In this document: piece by piece, positions 6,046-14,721 of the stretch
How the letters are laid out: each line of letters opens with the position of its first letter
Numbering within the stretch: position 1 is the stretch's first letter
Assembly (NCBI GenBank): GCA_903907985.1
Contig: CAIVQG010000066.1
Location: forward strand, 1 to 32,423
Direction: 5' to 3'
Source of the DNA: an uncultured delta proteobacterium
GTDB taxonomy: Bacteria; Desulfobacterota; Syntrophia; Syntrophales; Smithellaceae
Length of the DNA stretch: 32,423 nucleotides
Notes under the pieces: model-generated
Database searches by the model: none
What the model was told of the DNA's origin: nothing
What the model saw: the letters and a program-made list of their open reading frames with translations, nothing else
Translations under genes and position numbers: made by a program

Positions 6046-8193
6046 ATGTCCGAAAATCCCCTGCATACCCTAATGAATCCGAAATCCATTGCCATCATCG
6101 GTGCGAGCAACAACCCTATGAAAATGGGAACGATGCAGGCCCTGAGTGTGATTAAAGACGGCTACAAGGGAAAACTTTACCCCATCCATCCCACAGAACA
6201 AACCGTCATCGGGCTTAAAGCCTACACCTTACCAGAGGAGCTGCCGGAAACACCCGACCTCGGTCTGATCGTCGTCCCGATAGACCATGTTTTTCCCCTG
6301 ATGGAGTCGTTCGGCCGCATTGGCACGAAAAGCATCATTGTCTGCACGGCGGGCTTCAAGGAAGTGGGCGCGGACGGCAAGCGCCTGGAACAGCAGCTGA
6401 ACGAGATCGCCGCGCGGTGGGGGATTCGCTTCGTCGGCCCCAATTGTATGGGTATCCTGAATTCCGCCATCTCGCTCAACCTGACGGTCATGAAGTTCGA
6501 CAGCCGTCCCGGTCTTTTAGGGCTTGCATCTCAGAGCGGGACCTATGTCACTCAGACCCTGTCCTACCTGCGTAAACGCGGCATCCGCCTGAGCAAGGCC
6601 ATCAGTACCGGCAACGAGGCCAACATAGATCTCATCGAGGCGATGGAGTATCTGGGTGAAGACGAGCAAAGCCGGGCGATCATCCTTTACATCGAGGCAA
6701 TCCGCGATGGCCATCGGTTCATCGAAGCGGCCCGCAAAATTACCCCGCATAAACCGATCTTCGCCCAATATGTCGGCGGATCGGCCGCCGGGGCCAAGGC
6801 TGGCCTGAGCCACACGGGCGCCATGGCCGGACCGGATTTTCTGTATGAGGGGATCTTCAAACAGGCCGGCATCATCCGGGTCCATTCGATCGAAGACCTT
6901 TACGCCCATGGCTGGACGGCCGCCACCCAGCCACCCCTCAAGGGAAACCGGATTGCTGTAGTCACCCATTCCGGTGGACCGGGCACTGCCATGTCGCACG
7001 TCGCCGATCAGGGTGGACTTGCGCTTCCCACGCTTTCCGCAGGTGTCCAAAACGAGATCCGGCAATACATCCCGCCCCATGCCTCGAGTGCCAACCCTGT
7101 GGACCTGACCTTCAATATGGATACTGACCGGATGACCGTCATTATTCCCGAAATATTGATGAAAAGCGGGGAAATCGACGGGTTGCTTATTCACGGCCCG
7201 ATGATGTCGGGCTGGATGAAGGAAGTACATCCTCACCTGGCAATGCTTTTCAACAACATTTCGCTAGACGAGTTTCTCGTCCAGTTCCAAAAGGATCTCT
7301 CACCGGCGATGGTCCTGCCTTGGAAATACGACTTGCCCCTGGTCCTTTGCTCCTTCATGGATCGGAGCGATGACTTCACCGAGGCTTACCAAGACAATAA
7401 CATCCCCGTTTTCGACGCCCCCGAAAAAGCGGCCCGGGGCATGCTGTGTCTGCTTCGGCACAAGGAAATCCGGGAACGAAAAATCTCTCCTGCGGCACTG
7501 ACACCCCCGAAATCACCGGAGGCAGAAAAGATTATTCGGGATGCCGTCGCCTGCGGCCAGGGGGCTCTCGACGAAGCCGCAGCCAAGCGTGTCCTCGCAC
7601 TCTATGGCATTCCCGTAACAAAGGAGCGACTCGCCGTCAGTCTCGACGAGGCCGCGACGGCTGCGTTCGCCATCGGCTATCCCGTCGCCCTTAAGGCCTG
7701 CGACTGGGAAATCATGCACAAGTCAGGAAAAGGCCTGATCGCTCTCAACATTAAAACAGAAGAAGAATTACGGACAGCCTTTGCCTCAATCCGCCGGGCG
7801 GTTGGCCACGATGTCCCCATCCTAGTTCAGGAGATGCTTACCGGCGGACGCGAACTGGTCGTAGGGATGACCCGCTTTCCGGGATTCGATCCCTGCATCC
7901 TGTTCGGCCTGGGTGGCATTTTTACGGAGGTTCTGAAAGACAACACCTTGCGTCTGGCGCCCTTGAGTGTCGCCGATGCGGAGGAGATGCTGGACGATAT
8001 CAAGGGCAAAGCCCTTCTCGACGCCTTCCGCGGGATGCCGGCGGCGGACCGTACCGCACTGGCCGGAATCGTGCAGAAGCTCGGTTTCATCGCTCTTCTC
8101 CACCCTGAGATTGCGGAGATCGACTTGAACCCTGTTATCCTTACGGGCGCAAACCCGGTCGTCGCCGACGCACTGCTTGTCCTGAAGGGCTAA
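6046..8193 (+). CDS. ADP-forming acetate/acyl-CoA ligase, fused alpha and beta subunits
   Basis: The 715-residue protein catalyses acyl-CoA + ADP + Pi = acid + CoA + ATP (family knowledge), a substrate-level phosphorylation step common in fermenting and syntrophic anaerobes. Domain order is the fused type: CoA-binding Rossmann domain (about 5-130; IAIIGASNNPMKMG), succinyl-CoA-ligase-like domains (about 150-460) and an ATP-grasp domain (about 490-715). Both phosphate-relay histidines are present: His256 in SHTGAMAGPD (alpha site) and His558 in EIMHKSGKG (beta site). The ATP-grasp core GLGGIFTEVLKDNTLRLAPL is intact. The start is firm, with AGGAGGAG upstream. The coding DNA is visibly richer in G and C at third positions than its neighbours, which hints at different ancestry. 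The substrate (acetate, benzoate-type or branched acids) cannot be told. Confidence 0.92.
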   Translation: MSENPLHTLMNPKSIAIIGASNNPMKMGTMQALSVIKDGYKGKLYPIHPTEQTVIGLKAYTLPEELPETPDLGLIVVPIDHVFPLMESFGRIGTKSIIVCTAGFKEVGADGKRLEQQLNEIAARWGIRFVGPNCMGILNSAISLNLTVMKFDSRPGLLGLASQSGTYVTQTLSYLRKRGIRLSKAISTGNEANIDLIEAMEYLGEDEQSRAIILYIEAIRDGHRFIEAARKITPHKPIFAQYVGGSAAGAKAGLSHTGAMAGPDFLYEGIFKQAGIIRVHSIEDLYAHGWTAATQPPLKGNRIAVVTHSGGPGTAMSHVADQGGLALPTLSAGVQNEIRQYIPPHASSANPVDLTFNMDTDRMTVIIPEILMKSGEIDGLLIHGPMMSGWMKEVHPHLAMLFNNISLDEFLVQFQKDLSPAMVLPWKYDLPLVLCSFMDRSDDFTEAYQDNNIPVFDAPEKAARGMLCLLRHKEIRERKISPAALTPPKSPEAEKIIRDAVACGQGALDEAAAKRVLALYGIPVTKERLAVSLDEAATAAFAIGYPVALKACDWEIMHKSGKGLIALNIKTEEELRTAFASIRRAVGHDVPILVQEMLTGGRELVVGMTRFPGFDPCILFGLGGIFTEVLKDNTLRLAPLSVADAEEMLDDIKGKALLDAFRGMPAADRTALAGIVQKLGFIALLHPEIAEIDLNPVILTGANPVVADALLVLKG

Positions 8194-8281
8194 GGAGGCT
8201 GTAAGTGGTAGAATCCGCAGGTGTGTTAATAATGCATTGAGGAAGCCAACAAAGACAACCTGTGCGTTCAAAGTGATGTTA

Positions 8282-8677
8282 TTAGTTGGCGATAAGCTTG
8301 ATCAGCACTTGGCGGGAGCGGGGGCCGTCGAATTCACAGAAAAAGATGGATTGCCATGTCCCTAAAACCAGGCGACCATTTTCGATCAAAACTATTTCCG
8401 ATGCTCCCATCAGTGATGATTTGACATGAGCCGGCGAAGTGCCTTCGCTATGCCGGTAAGAAGCATTTTGCGGAACAGCTTTTTCCAAGGCGGCGATGAT
8501 ATCGCGGGGCACATCCGGATCGGCGTTTTCGTTGATGGTGACAGCGGCGGTAGTGTGAGTTGTAAAAACGATACAGTAGCCATCATGGACATTTTCTTCT
8601 TTTAACACTTCCCAAACGGCAGCGGTAATGTCGATCATTTCTACTTGCGCATTTGTCCGGATGTTGATTTCTTTCAT
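8282..8677 (-). CDS. yjbQ: YjbQ/UPF0047 family protein
   Basis: A 131-residue protein of the YjbQ family (secondary thiamine-phosphate synthase enzyme family). The signature blocks are all present: FTTHTTAAVTINENADPDV with the paired histidine/threonine motif, YRHSEGTSPAHVKSSLMG, and the C-terminal GTWQSIFFCEFDGPR. Family members are small beta-barrel trimers with a metal or anion site; weak thiamine phosphate synthase activity has been reported for some, and the true role is unsettled. The ATG follows GGAAAG by four bases. It starts 20 bases after the auxiliary lipoprotein gene and is probably the last gene of the mla operon, though a functional link is not evident. Confidence 0.9.
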   Translation of the reverse strand: MKEINIRTNAQVEMIDITAAVWEVLKEENVHDGYCIVFTTHTTAAVTINENADPDVPRDIIAALEKAVPQNASYRHSEGTSPAHVKSSLMGASEIVLIENGRLVLGTWQSIFFCEFDGPRSRQVLIKLIAN

Positions 8678-8697
8678 CGGTCTTTCCGTAGATAAAT

Positions 8698-9363
8698 TTA
8701 TTTGTTCTCGACTGTTTTGATCGCCTGGTAAACGTCATTGATAATCTGCGGCGAAAGTTTCTGCAGGGCCTGGCTCATGGCCTGACAGTAACCGCGCGGC
8801 GATTGATCAGGGAGCGCTTCTTCCCGGAAGTATTTTTTCTGGAAAAGAATCCGTTTGATCGCTTCGCGCTGTTTTGTGTCTTTCAGCGTTATTTCCAAAC
8901 TGAGAACGGCAACGTTATTGCCTTTATCTTTTCTCAGGTAGAACTCGGCGATGGCTCCTTGCACAATATACCTGCCCTCGTCCACGGCATAGCGGGACAA
9001 GGCGGCGCGGAAATAGCCGCTGGCCTGCAAATCGCGTAACAAATTGTCGCCCACCATATCGGCCGGATTTACCGCCCAACGGTTATAATTAAAAGAATCA
9101 AGGGAATAATTGCCTTCGCGGAAAATCATGCTGTTATTGTTATAAGCAGTGGCAATCGTGAAACGGTTGACTCGAATGGTGTCATCTATGACGGGTAGTT
9201 TTGCAAAGATCGGCGCCGGATAATCGATGAGATAATTTTCCACCGGCGCTTGTGGTTTTCCGGTGCTGACACAGCCTGTAATAATTATGAAACAAAAGAA
9301 AAGCAACAAGCTGTTCCTTAAAAGTTGCCGGAAGCACTTTATAGATAATGAATAAGTTTCCAT
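8698..9363 (-). CDS. ABC-transport auxiliary lipoprotein, PqiC/YmbA-like
   Basis: A 221-residue lipoprotein with a type II signal peptide ending in the lipobox IITG-C (Cys31). The body matches the pattern of the ABC-type transport auxiliary family that accompanies MCE transporters (PqiC in the Pqi system): an early NYLIDYPAP strand, IRVNRFTIA, and a C-terminal helix after QALQKLSPQIINDV. It would sit in the outer membrane facing the periplasm and dock or cap the MCE protein. The start is supported by GGAGAAATTAT before the ATG. It follows mlaD by 14 bases. Its presence, with no MlaC in the window, makes the transporter more Pqi-like than a textbook Mla system. Confidence 0.8.
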   Translation of the reverse strand: METYSLSIKCFRQLLRNSLLLFFCFIIITGCVSTGKPQAPVENYLIDYPAPIFAKLPVIDDTIRVNRFTIATAYNNNSMIFREGNYSLDSFNYNRWAVNPADMVGDNLLRDLQASGYFRAALSRYAVDEGRYIVQGAIAEFYLRKDKGNNVAVLSLEITLKDTKQREAIKRILFQKKYFREEALPDQSPRGYCQAMSQALQKLSPQIINDVYQAIKTVENK

Positions 9364-9377
9364 ATAATTTCTCCTGT

Positions 9378-10310
9378 TTATTCCATAGGTTTTCGGGGAG
9401 ATGCCGGCCGGTCGAAAATCAATTCCGCAGGATTGTTATTCAGACTATCCGCAAGCTTCTGCAAATATTCCGATGTTATCCGGAGGTTTTCCGCGGTATC
9501 CTGTAAATCGAGGGTAATAGAATTAGTTCTTTTATCCAGTGTGTCCAGAATTGCTCCGGTCTTGGCTGTTTGCTGGGCAAGATTCAGTGCTTCCACTTCC
9601 TGCCGGGCGCGGTTGATTAATTGGCGCGCATTGGCCAGTGTTTCCGCTGTTTCTTTGAGGACATCATCAAATTTTCCTTCGGCAATAGTCTTATTTATTT
9701 TAGCAACAGACTTATCGAGATTGATGGACATGGATTCCAAATTGCTCATAATCCGGTTAATGCGATCGCCGGCCAGAAACGATTCAATTGCTTTGGTTGT
9801 ATTTTTCAGCTGGATGGATATTTCTTTAAAATCTATTTCTTTGATGTTTTGCATAATTTTGTCCGTGTCGGCCAAAAACCGGCTGATTTCCGAACGGCGG
9901 GAAGGAATAACCGGATAGGGAGCAGTAAACTTAAATTTCGGCGGATCAAGTTTTTCTCCGGCTTGAAGGCGGTCCAGTTCAATGAATACTATTCCGGTAA
10001 TGCCGGCGGTTTTCAACTGAGCATACGTATGTTTCTGCAAGTCATCGGATAAATTTATTTTCATTACTACTTCGATCAAACGGTAATCCGGTGCAACTTT
10101 TATGCTTTCAACTTTGCCTATTTCCACACCACGGTATTTGACAGCAGAGTCGGTTTGCAGCCCCTGTACGGATTCATCAAAGTAGGAAACATAAGTTGAA
10201 CCTTTCATAAAAAGGTCGGCGGCACTCACCCAGATAATTATAACCGCGCCGATAAGCAAACCAGCTATAACAAAAAGACCTATTAAAAATTTTGAACTTC
10301 TACCGGACAT
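9378..10310 (-). CDS. mlaD: MCE-domain substrate-binding protein of a lipid ABC transporter
   Basis: A 310-residue MlaD-like protein. A single N-terminal membrane segment (about 8-30, LIGLFVIAGLLIGAVIIIW) anchors it in the inner membrane. One MCE domain follows (about 38-118), with YFDESVQGLQTDSAVKYRGV and the pore-forming GITGIVFIEL. The long C-terminal half (about 140-300) is helical with heptad character and would form a periplasmic extension, so it is longer than E. coli MlaD (183 residues) and closer to the tube-forming MCE proteins. It overlaps the end of mlaF by 11 bases, which suggests translational coupling. The role is shuttling phospholipid or other lipid between membranes with MlaE and MlaF. 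Confidence 0.9.
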   Translation of the reverse strand: MSGRSSKFLIGLFVIAGLLIGAVIIIWVSAADLFMKGSTYVSYFDESVQGLQTDSAVKYRGVEIGKVESIKVAPDYRLIEVVMKINLSDDLQKHTYAQLKTAGITGIVFIELDRLQAGEKLDPPKFKFTAPYPVIPSRRSEISRFLADTDKIMQNIKEIDFKEISIQLKNTTKAIESFLAGDRINRIMSNLESMSINLDKSVAKINKTIAEGKFDDVLKETAETLANARQLINRARQEVEALNLAQQTAKTGAILDTLDKRTNSITLDLQDTAENLRITSEYLQKLADSLNNNPAELIFDRPASPRKPME

Positions 10311-11094
10311 AAGACCTATCCTGGGAATTGTGCTCAGGTGCCTGCCGCAAAAAGAAACTGCGTACCCGCGGATCGGTTGCTTTTTCTTTCAAGTCGGCAG
10401 GAGTGCCTTCGGCAATAATTCCTTTCGTTGCTTTATCCAACATTATTACTCTATCGGCAATTTTGCAAATGGATTGTAATTCGTGAGATACTACTACCAT
10501 CGTTGTACCCAGTGCTTCGTTGGTTTTGATAATTAGATCGTCCAGCTCAACTGCTGTAATGGGATCCAGTCCGGCCGATAATTCATCAAAAAAAAGAACG
10601 ATCGGATCGAGGGCCATCGCCCGGGCAATGCCTGCGCGCTTTTTCATGCCGCCGGAAAGTTCCGCAGGACTATGATTTTCATAACCAGCCAGATTAACCA
10701 TGCCCAATTTCATTCTAACAATCAAGTCAATTGTGGCACTATCAAGATTCGTGTATTCCTGCAGCGGCAAAGCAATATTTTCTTTGAGTGTCATCGAACT
10801 GAACAAAGCGCTGGACTGAAAAAGCACCCCGATATTCTGCCGGTAATTATTTAATTCCATTTGTCCTGCGTTCATTATGTTCGACTCGCGAAAAAGCACA
10901 CGGCCGGCGGTTGTTTTTTGCAGACCGATCATGATTTTCAGGAGCGTAGTTTTGCCGCAGCCGCTTTCCCCTACAATAACAAGAATTTCTCCTTTATTCA
11001 CCTGAAAACTGACGTTTTCCAATACCGTATTACTGCCGAAACGAACGGTGGCATTTTCGACAACGATTATCGGCTTATGTTCCGGTGATTGCAA
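10300..11094 (-). CDS. mlaF: ATP-binding subunit of an MCE-type lipid ABC transporter
   Basis: A 264-residue ABC ATPase with every motif intact: Walker A GESGCGKTTLLK, Q-loop GVLFQSSALFSS, signature LSGGMKKRAGIARA, Walker B VLFFDELSAGLDP and the switch VVSHEL. The GLD after Walker B and the LSGGMKKR signature are typical of MlaF/MCE ATPases. It starts at a TTG (11094) placed six bases after GGAG, a well-supported non-ATG start. It lies 10 bases after mlaE and overlaps mlaD. It powers lipid movement through the MlaE permease. Confidence 0.93.
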   Translation of the reverse strand: MQSPEHKPIIVVENATVRFGSNTVLENVSFQVNKGEILVIVGESGCGKTTLLKIMIGLQKTTAGRVLFRESNIMNAGQMELNNYRQNIGVLFQSSALFSSMTLKENIALPLQEYTNLDSATIDLIVRMKLGMVNLAGYENHSPAELSGGMKKRAGIARAMALDPIVLFFDELSAGLDPITAVELDDLIIKTNEALGTTMVVVSHELQSICKIADRVIMLDKATKGIIAEGTPADLKEKATDPRVRSFFLRQAPEHNSQDRSYVR

Positions 11095-11104
11095 AGACAG
11101 CTCC

Positions 11105-12253
11105 TTACCTCATATAATAAAACATTATCGCAAAAATAGAATCGGCAACAACGATGAGAAAAATTGCGGCAACGACGGCCGAAGTCGTATATTTGCCGAC
11201 ATCCTGTGCGCCCGAGCGCACCTGAAATCCTTTTTGACAACCAATACCGGCAATAATTACGGCGAAGACCGCCGCCTTGATCAGGCTTGTCACCACGTCA
11301 AACACTTGAATCGTTTTTACCGACTGGATAATATATGTGTGCGCGGTAAGATCAAGACCGGTTATTCCCACTATTAAGCCGCCAATAATACCGAATAAAT
11401 CGGCATAGAGCGTCAATAGCGGTACAACTATTACTGCGGCCAGCACTTTAGGTACAGCCAGAAAACGGACGGGATCGAAGCCCATAGAAGTTAAGGCATC
11501 GACTTCTTCGTTTACAACCATGGTGCCTATTTCCGCAGCAAAAGCCGAACCGGAACGACCGGCTACCAGGATGGCCGTCATGATTGGTCCCAATTCCTTG
11601 ACCATCGCAAAACTGACCAGTGAAGGAACGTAAATATTGGCGCCAACGGAACGCAGTTGTAAATAGGACATAAAAGCAAGGATCAGTCCGATCAACATGC
11701 TGATTAAACCCACAATCGGCAGGCCATCCACACCCGCCCGCTTCATATAAAAGAGGACATCTCGCGTCCTCAAAGATTGGGGATGAAGAACAGTATAGGA
11801 AAGTGCCGACAACAATTCTCCGGCAAAAGTTATAAATGTTACGACATCATGAAGAATATTTAAGGAAGCGCCGCCGATTTGCGTCACCAGCCCTTCGCGA
11901 GTTTCCTTTTCTTTCAACGGTGATCGTGTCAGGGCTTTTTCGTAAATAACACTGAATATACCTTTCGTTTCATCATTCAAGTTGATCAGAGAACAATCGA
12001 TATTTTCAGCTGTCGCGGCCTTTTGGACTTGAATGATGGAAAGCGCTGCGGCACTGTCCAGATAGGTGATTCCGGAAAAGTCGATGTCCATGGCCCGGAT
12101 CTTTTGTTGACTAAATAAACTTGTTATTTCACCAGCAAAAGAAGCAAGGTTTTTCAGGCCGAATTCCCCGGTGAGGTAAATAATTAGTTTCGATTCTTGG
12201 GTTTTTGTCGATATCTGATAGGGCTTTTGCCAGTCTTGTTTTAAATCCATCAT
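11105..12253 (-). CDS. mlaE: MlaE-family permease with fused N-terminal STAS (MlaB-like) domain
   Basis: A 382-residue two-domain protein. Residues 1-125 form a STAS domain (AMDIDFSGITYLDSAAALSI, Ser67 in the STAS serine position), equivalent to the separate MlaB subunit of E. coli. Residues 130-382 are the MlaE permease with about five or six membrane segments; the family's cytoplasmic coupling stretch is visible as EIGTMVVNEEVDALTSMG, followed by DPVRFLAVPK. In Mla complexes MlaB stabilises and regulates the ATPase MlaF, so the fusion fixes this stoichiometry. It is the first gene of the operon, 50 bases downstream of the predicted transcription start. The ribosome binding site is weak, and either of two adjacent ATG codons could start it. 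Confidence 0.92.
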   Translation of the reverse strand: MMDLKQDWQKPYQISTKTQESKLIIYLTGEFGLKNLASFAGEITSLFSQQKIRAMDIDFSGITYLDSAAALSIIQVQKAATAENIDCSLINLNDETKGIFSVIYEKALTRSPLKEKETREGLVTQIGGASLNILHDVVTFITFAGELLSALSYTVLHPQSLRTRDVLFYMKRAGVDGLPIVGLISMLIGLILAFMSYLQLRSVGANIYVPSLVSFAMVKELGPIMTAILVAGRSGSAFAAEIGTMVVNEEVDALTSMGFDPVRFLAVPKVLAAVIVVPLLTLYADLFGIIGGLIVGITGLDLTAHTYIIQSVKTIQVFDVVTSLIKAAVFAVIIAGIGCQKGFQVRSGAQDVGKYTTSAVVAAIFLIVVADSIFAIMFYYMR

Positions 12254-12309
12254 AGTAAATAGACAATATTGGCCAGAAAAAGATTAATAATTCTAAAAGA
12301 TTTTAAAGC

Positions 12310-12338
12310 ATTAAACGCTTTTGCCATTAGTTTGTCAA
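12310..12338 (-). promoter_or_regulatory. Sigma-70 promoter of the mla operon
   Basis: On the minus strand a perfect TTGACA (12338-12333) is followed after exactly 17 bases by TTTAAT (12315-12310). Transcription would start near 12303, giving a leader of about 50 bases before mlaE. This is the best-looking housekeeping promoter in the window. The stem AAAGC/GCTTT overlaps the -10 region. Confidence 0.6.
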
Positions 12339-12431
12339 TTTCAATTTAACAGACTGTCAGAGGCAGATAATATTACAGTTACGACACTGTCCAATATGGC
12401 CCGGAAATAGCCTGAACAAACGAAAATAGCA

Positions 12432-13214
12432 TTAACCGCCGGCAGCCCTCTTAAAAACAGCAATCATTGGCTCATGAATCCGGCCGTTGGAAACAAGAAT
12501 ATTTGGCGAAAGCATATTCCATGGACTGCCCATAATGTCGGTTATTTTCCCGCCGGCTTCTTCCACCAGCAAACAACCGGCGGCCATATCCCAGGGCTGA
12601 AGCTTCAATTCCCAGAAGCCGTCGAAACGTCCGGCAGCAATATAAGCAATATCCAGAGCAGCGGCTCCGGCGCGCCGTATCGCTTGCACTTCTTTCGCCA
12701 TTGCCGCGAAGTAATTGAGGTTATTATCTTTGCTTTCCCGGATATCATATGGGAAACCTGTTGCCAGAAGGCTGCGGTTCAGGTCTGGAGTTGCCGATAC
12801 CGCTAACTTTTTACCATTTAAATATGCTCCCTCGCCACGCTCAGCCACAAAGGTGTCCTGGCGTGTCGGGTCATAAATAACGCCTAATATTATTTCCCCT
12901 TCTTTTTCCAGGGCCATGGAAACGCAAAAAACAGGATAGCCGTGAGCATAATTAGTGGTGCCATCCAGAGGATCGATTATCCAGCGAAAAGACGATCCGT
13001 CGAGAATTGCCGGCGATTCTTCGGAGAGAATTCCGTGATCGGGAAAGTTCTGCCGTATTGCGGCAATAATTAAATTTTCGGACATTTTATCAGCTTCCGT
13101 GACTAAATTGATATCGCCTTTGTAATGAATTTCCAGGGATTGAGCGAATTTTTTCATCAATAACGCGCCTGCTTCCTGGGCTAAATTTACGGCAAATTCT
13201 TTCAGCTGTTGCAT
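12432..13214 (-). CDS. suhB: Inositol-1-monophosphatase family phosphatase
   Basis: A 260-residue member of the Mg-dependent, Li-sensitive phosphatase family. The metal-binding motifs are complete: ILSEES (Glu65/66), DPLDGTTNYAHG (Asp81, Asp84) and LQPWDMAAG (Asp209). The family hydrolyses inositol phosphates; E. coli SuhB also assists rRNA transcription antitermination, and some relatives act on NADP or fructose bisphosphate. The ATG follows AGGAG at a somewhat long distance of 11 bases. It stands alone, leftward, diverging from the RodZ-like gene, with 178 bases to the mla operon, which has its own promoter. Confidence 0.93.
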   Translation of the reverse strand: MQQLKEFAVNLAQEAGALLMKKFAQSLEIHYKGDINLVTEADKMSENLIIAAIRQNFPDHGILSEESPAILDGSSFRWIIDPLDGTTNYAHGYPVFCVSMALEKEGEIILGVIYDPTRQDTFVAERGEGAYLNGKKLAVSATPDLNRSLLATGFPYDIRESKDNNLNYFAAMAKEVQAIRRAGAAALDIAYIAAGRFDGFWELKLQPWDMAAGCLLVEEAGGKITDIMGSPWNMLSPNILVSNGRIHEPMIAVFKRAAGG

Positions 13215-13379
13215 GGTAATAGTTGCTCCTGTTGCAATATTTTTCTGAGGATGTTTGTAGTAAACTTTAATGAGAACATAAAGGATTAAAACGTTTGACT
13301 TTCTTTGATAAAAAGTTGCGCTTCCCCAAAATTAATGCTAGAGAACGCCAAATAAACATTTTTGTTAGTGATTCTATCT

Positions 13380-14300
13380 ATGACTCAAGAAAAAACAGCC
13401 GCCGAAGATTTTTTAGGATTAAGGATCAGACGAGAAACTTTACGGCTGACGCTCAAAGATATCTGCCAGAGCACTAGGGTAAGTGTAGTTAATCTGGAGG
13501 CTATAGAAAACGGCGAATTTCATGATCTGCCTGTTCCGATCTACACAAAGAATTTTATTAAAACTTATGCCCGGGCACTGGATGTGGATAGCAAACCGAT
13601 CCTGGATAGTTACGAAGCTTATCTAAATTCCCTAAAAATAGACCAGACACCAATACCTGAAGCTGTACCGGAAGAAGAGAAAGAGCCTTTTATCAATAGA
13701 CTTGTTCCCTATAAAACATATATAGCAGTGGCGGCTATTATATTTCTTGTTGCCGTCGTTACATTAGTTATTCTGCAGCAACCGCAATCCAAACCACAGG
13801 TTGCCGTTGGGCAGCCGGCAATTGTCGCGGCTGTTCCGCAGACTGCGGTCACCGCAGCGGCTAGTCCGACGGAACAGGCAGCGCAAGCAATACCGCCCGT
13901 GCAGGTAACACCGCCCAAGGCTATTGTACAGCCTGTTGTTGCTGAGACCATTAAGCAGCCGCCGCCGCAACCAGCGCCGCCGCAACAAAAAAGTGCCGCT
14001 CTGTTAAAACCTCCTGTAAAACAAAACGTGCCCATAGTTGAAAAAAAAGCACCGGGCGTAATCAGTGAAGGAGCCGATATTCTGGTAATTAAAGCGACTG
14101 AAGAAACGTGGCTGAGAATGAAAATTGATCAAAATCCACCCTTTCAGGTCCTTCTGAAACCGGGAGAAGCAATTGAACGCAAAGGCGCCGGCTTTACAGT
14201 GGATGTCGGTAATGCCGGTGGAATAATTATACAATTTAAAGGAAAAACCATGGAAAACCTAGGCAAGTCGGGTGAAGTATTGCACTTGCAACTACCATAA
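13380..14300 (+). CDS. RodZ-like protein: HTH domain, one membrane segment, DUF4115 C-terminus
   Basis: A 306-residue membrane protein. The N-terminus (about 10-85) is a Cro/CI-type helix-turn-helix of the RodZ kind (LGLRIRRETLRLTLKDICQS). One membrane segment follows at 114-133 (IAVAAIIFLVAVVTLVIL). A proline/alanine/glutamine-rich linker (about 135-220) leads to a periplasmic beta domain (about 228-306, ILVIKATEETWLRMKID) of the DUF4115 type. RodZ links MreB filaments to the cell-wall elongation machinery; whether this shorter-headed homologue does the same is inference. The ATG at 13380 is preferred over an in-frame TTG at 13362 because the conserved head begins right after it, though neither has a strong RBS. 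It is followed by tatA after 24 bases. Confidence 0.85.
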   Translation: MTQEKTAAEDFLGLRIRRETLRLTLKDICQSTRVSVVNLEAIENGEFHDLPVPIYTKNFIKTYARALDVDSKPILDSYEAYLNSLKIDQTPIPEAVPEEEKEPFINRLVPYKTYIAVAAIIFLVAVVTLVILQQPQSKPQVAVGQPAIVAAVPQTAVTAAASPTEQAAQAIPPVQVTPPKAIVQPVVAETIKQPPPQPAPPQQKSAALLKPPVKQNVPIVEKKAPGVISEGADILVIKATEETWLRMKIDQNPPFQVLLKPGEAIERKGAGFTVDVGNAGGIIIQFKGKTMENLGKSGEVLHLQLP

Positions 14301-14324
14301 AAAAGGCATCAAATGAGGTGAAAA

Positions 14325-14510
14325 ATGTTTGGAATAGGCGTACCGGAACTTTTAATAATATTAGTAATTGTCGTAATTATTTTTGGCGTTGGTAAGTTGC
14401 CGGAAATTGGGTCAGCACTGGGCAAGGGAATTAAAAATTTTAAAAAATCAGTGAGCGGTGATAATGATTCTGTCAATTCCCCCGTCAAAAAAGAAGATGA
14501 GAAAAAGTAG
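14325..14510 (+). CDS. tatA: Twin-arginine translocase subunit TatA/E
   Basis: A 61-residue TatA-type protein. A short N-terminal membrane helix ([16 protein letters not shown]) is followed by the hallmark [10 protein letters not shown] hinge, an amphipathic helix ([14 protein letters not shown]) and a charged, lysine-rich tail. TatA oligomers form the passage for folded proteins carrying RR signals. The ATG follows GGTGA by three to four bases. No tatB or tatC is next to it, so the rest of the translocase is encoded elsewhere. A possible Tat client, the flavodoxin-ferredoxin at 2243-3208, is in the same window. Confidence 0.93.
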   Translation: MFGIGVPELLIILVIVVIIFGVGKLPEIGSALGKGIKNFKKSVSGDNDSVNSPVKKEDEKK

Positions 14511-14721
14511 CTGTTGTTGCAAAGGGATATCGTTCCAATAATCACCCTTCTCTATTAAAACGCTATCTTTGTTGGCCAAGGATTGCGCCTAGATATCAGT
14601 TCCGGCCATCTTGTCTTGTTTTAATAAAATACGAAGGGTTTGAATTTTTTGCACTTCCGGGAGACATCACCCAGTAGGTCCAGCTTTTTGATGGCAGAGG
14701 CTGTTTGCAAGCTCAACTTCA
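14511..14721. other. Convergent gap, nothing identified
   Basis: This 211-base stretch lies between the ends of tatA (rightward) and thrC (leftward). I find no clear terminator hairpin, repeat or small gene in it. Confidence 0.3.
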
